Assembly (NCBI GenBank): GCA_003455945.1
Contig: DMPQ01000002.1
Location: forward strand, 2,732 to 11,269
Origin: Planctomycetaceae bacterium
GTDB lineage: Bacteria > Planctomycetota > Planctomycetia > Pirellulales > Pirellulaceae
Direction: 5' to 3'
Length of the DNA: 8,538 nt
The position numbers were made by a program, and so were the translations under genes. Every line of letters starts with the position of its first letter. Positions within the stretch are counted from its first letter, which is position 1. This document shows positions 5,398 to 8,538 of the stretch, one piece after another. The notes under the pieces were generated by a model. The model saw only the letters and a program-made list of their open reading frames with translations. It made no database searches and was not told where the DNA came from.

Positions 5398-7014
5398 TCA
5401 GTTCGGTTCCGACGTTTCGGAACTCGGGGGCATGGGATCGTTCTGGTTCGTAAGGGCGCGCACCAGTCGGAGTCGTCGATCGAGCGAGGTGACGAATCGT
5501 TCGATCGCTCGGATCGCGTTGACGGCTCGATAATCGTTCGGTCTCAGTTCCACTCTCGACAGTCGCGCGATGATCTCGGGAATCAGGGAAACCGGCGTCG
5601 CGATCGCGGTGATCGGCAGCCAACTCGCGGTGACGGCGAATCCCTCCCATCGCGCGCCTTGCAGATCGTCGATCAGTCGTCGCAGCAGTCGCTCGATCGT
5701 CGCGCTCGACCAAGGGCGTTCAAGCAACGCGAGGAGCGGGCCGATCGGCAGCTCCGATCGGAAAGGTTCGTCGATCAGCCGACCGAGTTCGGCGATGCGC
5801 TGCGCCGGAGCCAGGCGTCCGAACAACTCGACCGCCGACTCGCTCAGGCGATACTGACGCGACGATCGGCCGTCGCCGAGAACGCGTTGCAGCTCGCGCC
5901 ACAACGGCTCCACCCAGACGTCGCAGCGCGACTCGCGCTCCGCGAACCGCAGCGTTCCCTGACACCATCCGGCCAGAACCGCGTCGGCGAAACGGTCCTC
6001 GCGGATCCTTTCGATCAGGTCGCTCGGAGAACGACCGAAGCGTTCGCACCAGATCGACGGCGGAACCTGCGCGAGCATCGCGACGAGCAAGGCGCCTCGA
6101 CCCCCGGAGCCGGAGGCAAAGGGATCGGGGAGCCCATCTCGCTTCAGCTCCTTCGTCGTCTCGGTCGGAGGCGAGGCAACCAGTCGCTCGGCGCCGTCGA
6201 CCGGTTCGATCACCAGCAGCGCAGCCCCTCGTTCGATCGCCCGCCCGACCAGCCGACTTGCGGGGAGTCGGCCGAGCAGTGCGGAGGCACGTTCGCGAAC
6301 GGCGGACGAACGATCGTCGAGCAGTTCCTCGAGCAGCGGTTCGTCGTCGATCGAGAGTCCAATCGCGAGTCGCTCGATCAGCTTGGCGCGATGATCGGCT
6401 CGCTCGCTGCGCAACGTCGCCGCGAGTCGCTCGCGAGCGGCCGCGGGATCGATCGCACGCCCGCGCTCCAGCATCGCGCAACGTTCGTCGATCGTCCCTT
6501 CGTCCCAGCCGCCGAACGGATCGGCGTCATCCGTCGCCGTCCCCCGGATCGCCCAAGACCATCGCGGATCGAGGTGGGCGAGCCAGACGCCGCGCGTGCC
6601 GAGGACAGGAAGGATCGCATCGCGGAGTGCCGGCGCCTGAGCCTCGAGTGCGTCGGGGAGCGATTCGTAGGGGAGCGTTCGTTCATGAGCCGCCAGGGAG
6701 TGCATCAGTTCGATCATCAGCGTCGGATCGTTCGCCTGAGAGTCGCTTGCGACCTCGTTCAGAATCGCCGCGACCTGGGCGCTTCCCGGCGATCGCGGAT
6801 CGACTTCATCAGCCGAAAGCGGCTCGACCTCCGTCTCGAAATGTCGCCCCGCCTGTTCCCAGATCGATCGGACGCCGGCTCGGATCAGCACCTGCGTTTC
6901 GACCGAGTCGGTCGGAACGGCGGACGAGAGCCGATCGGTCGGATGCGCGGCGAGATCGGACGGGAGGCCGCTTCGTCCGGTGCCCAACAGGGCTGTCCGA
7001 GCCAGATCGTTCAT
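5398..7014 (-). CDS. DUF5691-type helical repeat protein
   Basis: A 538-residue, Leu-, Arg- and Glu-rich, almost wholly helical protein. It matches what I remember of the DUF5691 family that accompanies SWIM and MoxR genes: an N-terminal LARTALLGTGR segment (4-14), and near 141-154 a RGVWLAHLDPRWSW segment typical of the family. Residues 226-250 (LLEELLDDRSSAVRERASAL and on) look like one HEAT repeat, and helical pairs continue to about 450, so a solenoid scaffold is plausible. No catalytic motif, signal peptide or membrane segment is visible. The frame stays open upstream to 7764, but that extension is an Arg/Ser-rich shadow of the SWIM gene. The ATG at 7014 is preferred because it overlaps the SWIM stop as ATGA and starts the family-like sequence. 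Only a weak purine stretch precedes it, so it probably depends on ribosomes finishing the upstream gene. Function unknown; an adaptor role in the complex is inference. Confidence 0.85.
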   Translation of the reverse strand: MNDLARTALLGTGRSGLPSDLAAHPTDRLSSAVPTDSVETQVLIRAGVRSIWEQAGRHFETEVEPLSADEVDPRSPGSAQVAAILNEVASDSQANDPTLMIELMHSLAAHERTLPYESLPDALEAQAPALRDAILPVLGTRGVWLAHLDPRWSWAIRGTATDDADPFGGWDEGTIDERCAMLERGRAIDPAAARERLAATLRSERADHRAKLIERLAIGLSIDDEPLLEELLDDRSSAVRERASALLGRLPASRLVGRAIERGAALLVIEPVDGAERLVASPPTETTKELKRDGLPDPFASGSGGRGALLVAMLAQVPPSIWCERFGRSPSDLIERIREDRFADAVLAGWCQGTLRFAERESRCDVWVEPLWRELQRVLGDGRSSRQYRLSESAVELFGRLAPAQRIAELGRLIDEPFRSELPIGPLLALLERPWSSATIERLLRRLIDDLQGARWEGFAVTASWLPITAIATPVSLIPEIIARLSRVELRPNDYRAVNAIRAIERFVTSLDRRLRLVRALTNQNDPMPPSSETSEPN

Positions 7015-8360
7015 GGGAGCCCTCGCCAGGTGCGGTCGGCGAACAGGCCGATCGGGAGGAGCGAGACGCCATCCCATTCGGCGGCGAGATCGAACGGATG
7101 CCCTCCGGTCAGCGCCGCGAGGCGCCGCGGCAGTCGTTGGAGCGGCAGGCGATCGCCGCCGGTATCGATGATCCACCAAGGATGGCGCGATTGAGGCGTC
7201 GAGTCGCGGGCAAGTCGGACGTAGCGCAGCACACCCGCGAATCGTTCGAGCCACGGGTGGGCGGCAATCCGATCGGCGAACCGATCGAGCCAATCGACAA
7301 TGCGATCGTCTCCCGGTGCCCGAGCGGTCACGGGAGTCGGGGGCCCGAGTCGCGCCGCGATTCTCGCTCGGACGCCGACGGTTCCGGGATACCTTCGGAG
7401 CGTCGCGGCCTGCTCCATTCCGACCACCAGCGACTCGGCGAAGTTCTGATTCGCGGGAGCGAACTGCAGGACCATGGCGACCTGTCCGGCCTGCCGTCCG
7501 ACCAACCAGGTGCGCTGCGAACGGAGTCGATCCTCCTGTTCTTCGATCTGACCGACGACGATCCACGAATCGTCGACCGCTTCGCCTTCGGCATCCAGTC
7601 GATCCTGCGTGACGTTCCAGCCGAGATGCTGACGGAGTTCGTCGGCGATCGGCGCAGGGAGTTCGTCGATGCGGCGCCAAGCGCGAATCAGCAGATGAGT
7701 CCTGCCGAGTTCGGCGAGCAGCCGCTCGTGCCAGTCGGGACCGCTGCCGGTAATCTCGCTCCATCGCGCCACGCGATTCGCGAGACCGGGGGCTTGGGCA
7801 TCGACCAATCGCTTGGCCTGCTCGGCGAAGATGCCGCTCCCTCGAAGCGCGAGGTCGGCCAGGCCGTTGCGGATCAGATCATGGAGCCAGAGATCGAGGC
7901 GTTCGAGCCCTTCCGAGACTCGCTCGTCCCGCTGGGCCTCGCGCCGTTTCCGACCGGCATTCGCCTTGGCGATCGCTTGCGGGTCGACGTCGGCCGGAGA
8001 TGCCGTCTCGTGTTGTCGAACGGTCTTCTTCTCGTCGCGGGCGCGACGCTTCGCCAACCACTCGACCACCCACTCCGGCTCGTCTCGCTTCGGCGCCGCG
8101 TCGGGGTCCTGAGCGACGATCAGCAACAGCGCGAGAACATGCTTGCAGGGAAACTTGCGACTGGGGCAGCTGCAGTGATACCCCTGATCGGCTCGGTCGA
8201 ACTTGACCAGATAGTTCGCACTCCCCTGACAGATTCCCCAGAGCGCTTGGTTGTCGGAACCGAGGGCGGACCAATGGCGCGCGGCAGCGAGTTTGCGTCC
8301 GGCTGCGAGTGACGCGGCATCGGGCGCCAGCCGCTCGATCTGATCCGCGCCGAGCACCAT
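7011..8360 (-). CDS. SWIM zinc-finger protein, first gene of the operon
   Basis: A 449-residue protein with a SWIM zinc finger near its N-terminus. The pattern CxCx6CxH is complete, with C63, C65, C72 and H74, in the context YHCSCPSRKFPCKHVLAL. Just before it, LWGICQGSANYLVKF (about 40-54) is the strand region usual for SWIM proteins that sit next to MoxR genes. Residues 85-150 are charged and probably form a flexible or coiled linker. The rest (about 150-449) is a mixed helical and strand region with no motif I recognise. SWIM domains bind zinc and are known to contact DNA or proteins; which applies here is unknown. The ATG at 8360 is chosen because an excellent Shine-Dalgarno site (AAGGAGGT) lies 8 nt upstream. 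The stop overlaps the next gene's start by 4 nt (ATGA), so the two are probably translationally coupled. No signal peptide or membrane segment is seen, so it is expected to be cytoplasmic. It is shorter than E. coli YehQ as I remember that protein (about 640 aa). Confidence 0.95.
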   Translation of the reverse strand: MVLGADQIERLAPDAASLAAGRKLAAARHWSALGSDNQALWGICQGSANYLVKFDRADQGYHCSCPSRKFPCKHVLALLLIVAQDPDAAPKRDEPEWVVEWLAKRRARDEKKTVRQHETASPADVDPQAIAKANAGRKRREAQRDERVSEGLERLDLWLHDLIRNGLADLALRGSGIFAEQAKRLVDAQAPGLANRVARWSEITGSGPDWHERLLAELGRTHLLIRAWRRIDELPAPIADELRQHLGWNVTQDRLDAEGEAVDDSWIVVGQIEEQEDRLRSQRTWLVGRQAGQVAMVLQFAPANQNFAESLVVGMEQAATLRRYPGTVGVRARIAARLGPPTPVTARAPGDDRIVDWLDRFADRIAAHPWLERFAGVLRYVRLARDSTPQSRHPWWIIDTGGDRLPLQRLPRRLAALTGGHPFDLAAEWDGVSLLPIGLFADRTWRGLP

Positions 8361-8368
8361 CGATCGCG

Positions 8369-8376
8369 ACCTCCTT
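8369..8376 (-). promoter_or_regulatory. Strong ribosome binding site of the SWIM gene
   Basis: On the minus strand this reads AAGGAGGT, a near-perfect anti-16S match, 8 nt before the ATG at 8360. It fixes the start of the first gene. I could not find a convincing -35/-10 pair in the rest of the upstream stretch (8377-8538), so the operon promoter is not annotated. Confidence 0.85.
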
Positions 8377-8448
8377 GCGATCCGAGGAAAGAAGCCGCCA
8401 GTCTCGCGAGCGACAAGACGCCGAGCAAGTCGGTAGACTCAGCCCCCG

Positions 8449-8487
8449 GCCCGCCGCGCCTCCCAGCCCGCCGCGCCTCCCAGCCCG
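8449..8487. repeat. 17-bp tandem duplication upstream of the operon
   Basis: The unit GCCCGCCGCGCCTCCCA occurs twice, identically, at 8449-8465 and 8466-8482. A third, partial unit (GCCCG, 8483-8487) runs into the inverted repeat copy. It lies in the 5' region of the SWIM gene, about 90 nt before its start codon. On the minus strand the unit is a purine-rich GC tract. It may be replication slippage within the repeat; a regulatory role is unproven. Confidence 0.8.
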
Positions 8488-8533
8488 AGGTCGGGTGGAC
8501 GCCGACACCGCTACCGCTTCGAAGCTCGTTCGG
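8482..8533 (-). repeat. Right copy of the 52-nt inverted repeat flanking the operon
   Basis: Its reverse complement aligns without gaps to 411-462 (about 77 percent by eye), with identical blocks GACCTCGGGCT and TCGAAGCG. It lies about 120 nt upstream of the first gene, at the window edge, so its outer limit is not visible. Confidence 0.65.
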
Positions 8534-8538
8534 TATCG

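Larger units (their letters stand above)
556..8360 (-). other. Predicted five-gene operon (SWIM, DUF5691, MoxR AAA+, DUF5682, VWA)
   Basis: All five genes run the same way. Junctions in transcription order are: 4-nt overlap, 126-nt gap, 43-nt gap, 1-nt overlap. No terminator-like hairpin with a U-run is seen between them, so a single transcript is likely. An internal promoter in the 126-nt gap before the AAA+ gene cannot be excluded. The gene set is a recurring association around YehL-type MoxR ATPases (family knowledge from memory). That the products form one complex is inference. Confidence 0.85.

Noticed and set aside
7015..7764. N-terminal extension of the DUF5691 frame
   Set aside because: Arg/Ser-rich shadow of the SWIM gene; the ATGA overlap and family-like N-terminus mark the start at 7014.
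5659..8312. Two overlapping plus-strand open frames (5659-7194 and 6258-8312) opposite DUF5691 and SWIM
   Set aside because: Arg-rich and low in hydrophobic patterning, antisense to frames with the SWIM CxCx6CxH motif and family-like sequence; no support for a gene.
411..8533. Insertion sequence or transposon with terminal inverted repeats
   Set aside because: No transposase lies between the repeats, the copies are only about 77 percent alike, and no target-site duplication can be seen since the right copy reaches the window edge.
8377..8538. Sigma-70-type promoter for the operon
   Set aside because: Only weak TTG-containing -35-like words are present with no fitting -10 box; promoter consensus of the host is unknown.

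Overview
The window is a GC-rich bacterial segment that holds one five-gene operon on the minus strand (8360 down to 556), with repeat-rich non-coding DNA at both ends. In transcription order the genes are: a SWIM zinc-finger protein (449 aa), a DUF5691-type helical protein (538 aa), a MoxR-type AAA+ ATPase (377 aa), a large DUF5682-type protein (796 aa) and a von Willebrand factor A (VWA) protein with an intact MIDAS metal site (382 aa). Genes 1 and 2 overlap by 4 nt (ATGA) and genes 4 and 5 by 1 nt (TGATG). The other two gaps are 126 and 43 nt. Strong Shine-Dalgarno sites precede genes 1, 3 and 5. All five frames are intact, and every long plus-strand frame is an antisense shadow.

The gene set reads as one machine. 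MoxR ATPases usually work as ring-shaped remodelling or metal-insertion chaperones with a VWA partner. Here the pair is joined by a putative nucleic-acid or protein-binding SWIM protein, a probable HEAT-like scaffold, and a large protein whose N-terminal third has motifs reminiscent of the TraB/ChaN/erythromycin-esterase fold. From memory, the set resembles the yehL-yehM-yehP-yehQ group of Escherichia coli and similar loci in actinobacteria. I know of no firmly established biochemical function for it, so this is the best candidate here for an undescribed system.

The left end (1-525) has no credible gene. It is a cluster of short palindromes and dispersed repeats: a bipartite hairpin element present twice in opposite orientation with compensating stem changes, three copies of a GCGACC/GGTCGC hairpin, and an 18-nt direct repeat. 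A 52-nt stretch of this cluster (411-462) recurs in inverted orientation at the far right end (8482-8533, 40 of 52 identical by my alignment), so the operon lies between inverted repeat copies. A 17-bp tandem duplication lies between the right copy and the first gene.

The organism cannot be fixed from this window. High GC and abundant small palindromic repeats of this style suggest Planctomycetota, but that is an impression from memory. Actinobacteria, Chloroflexi and Deinococcota also carry related gene sets.
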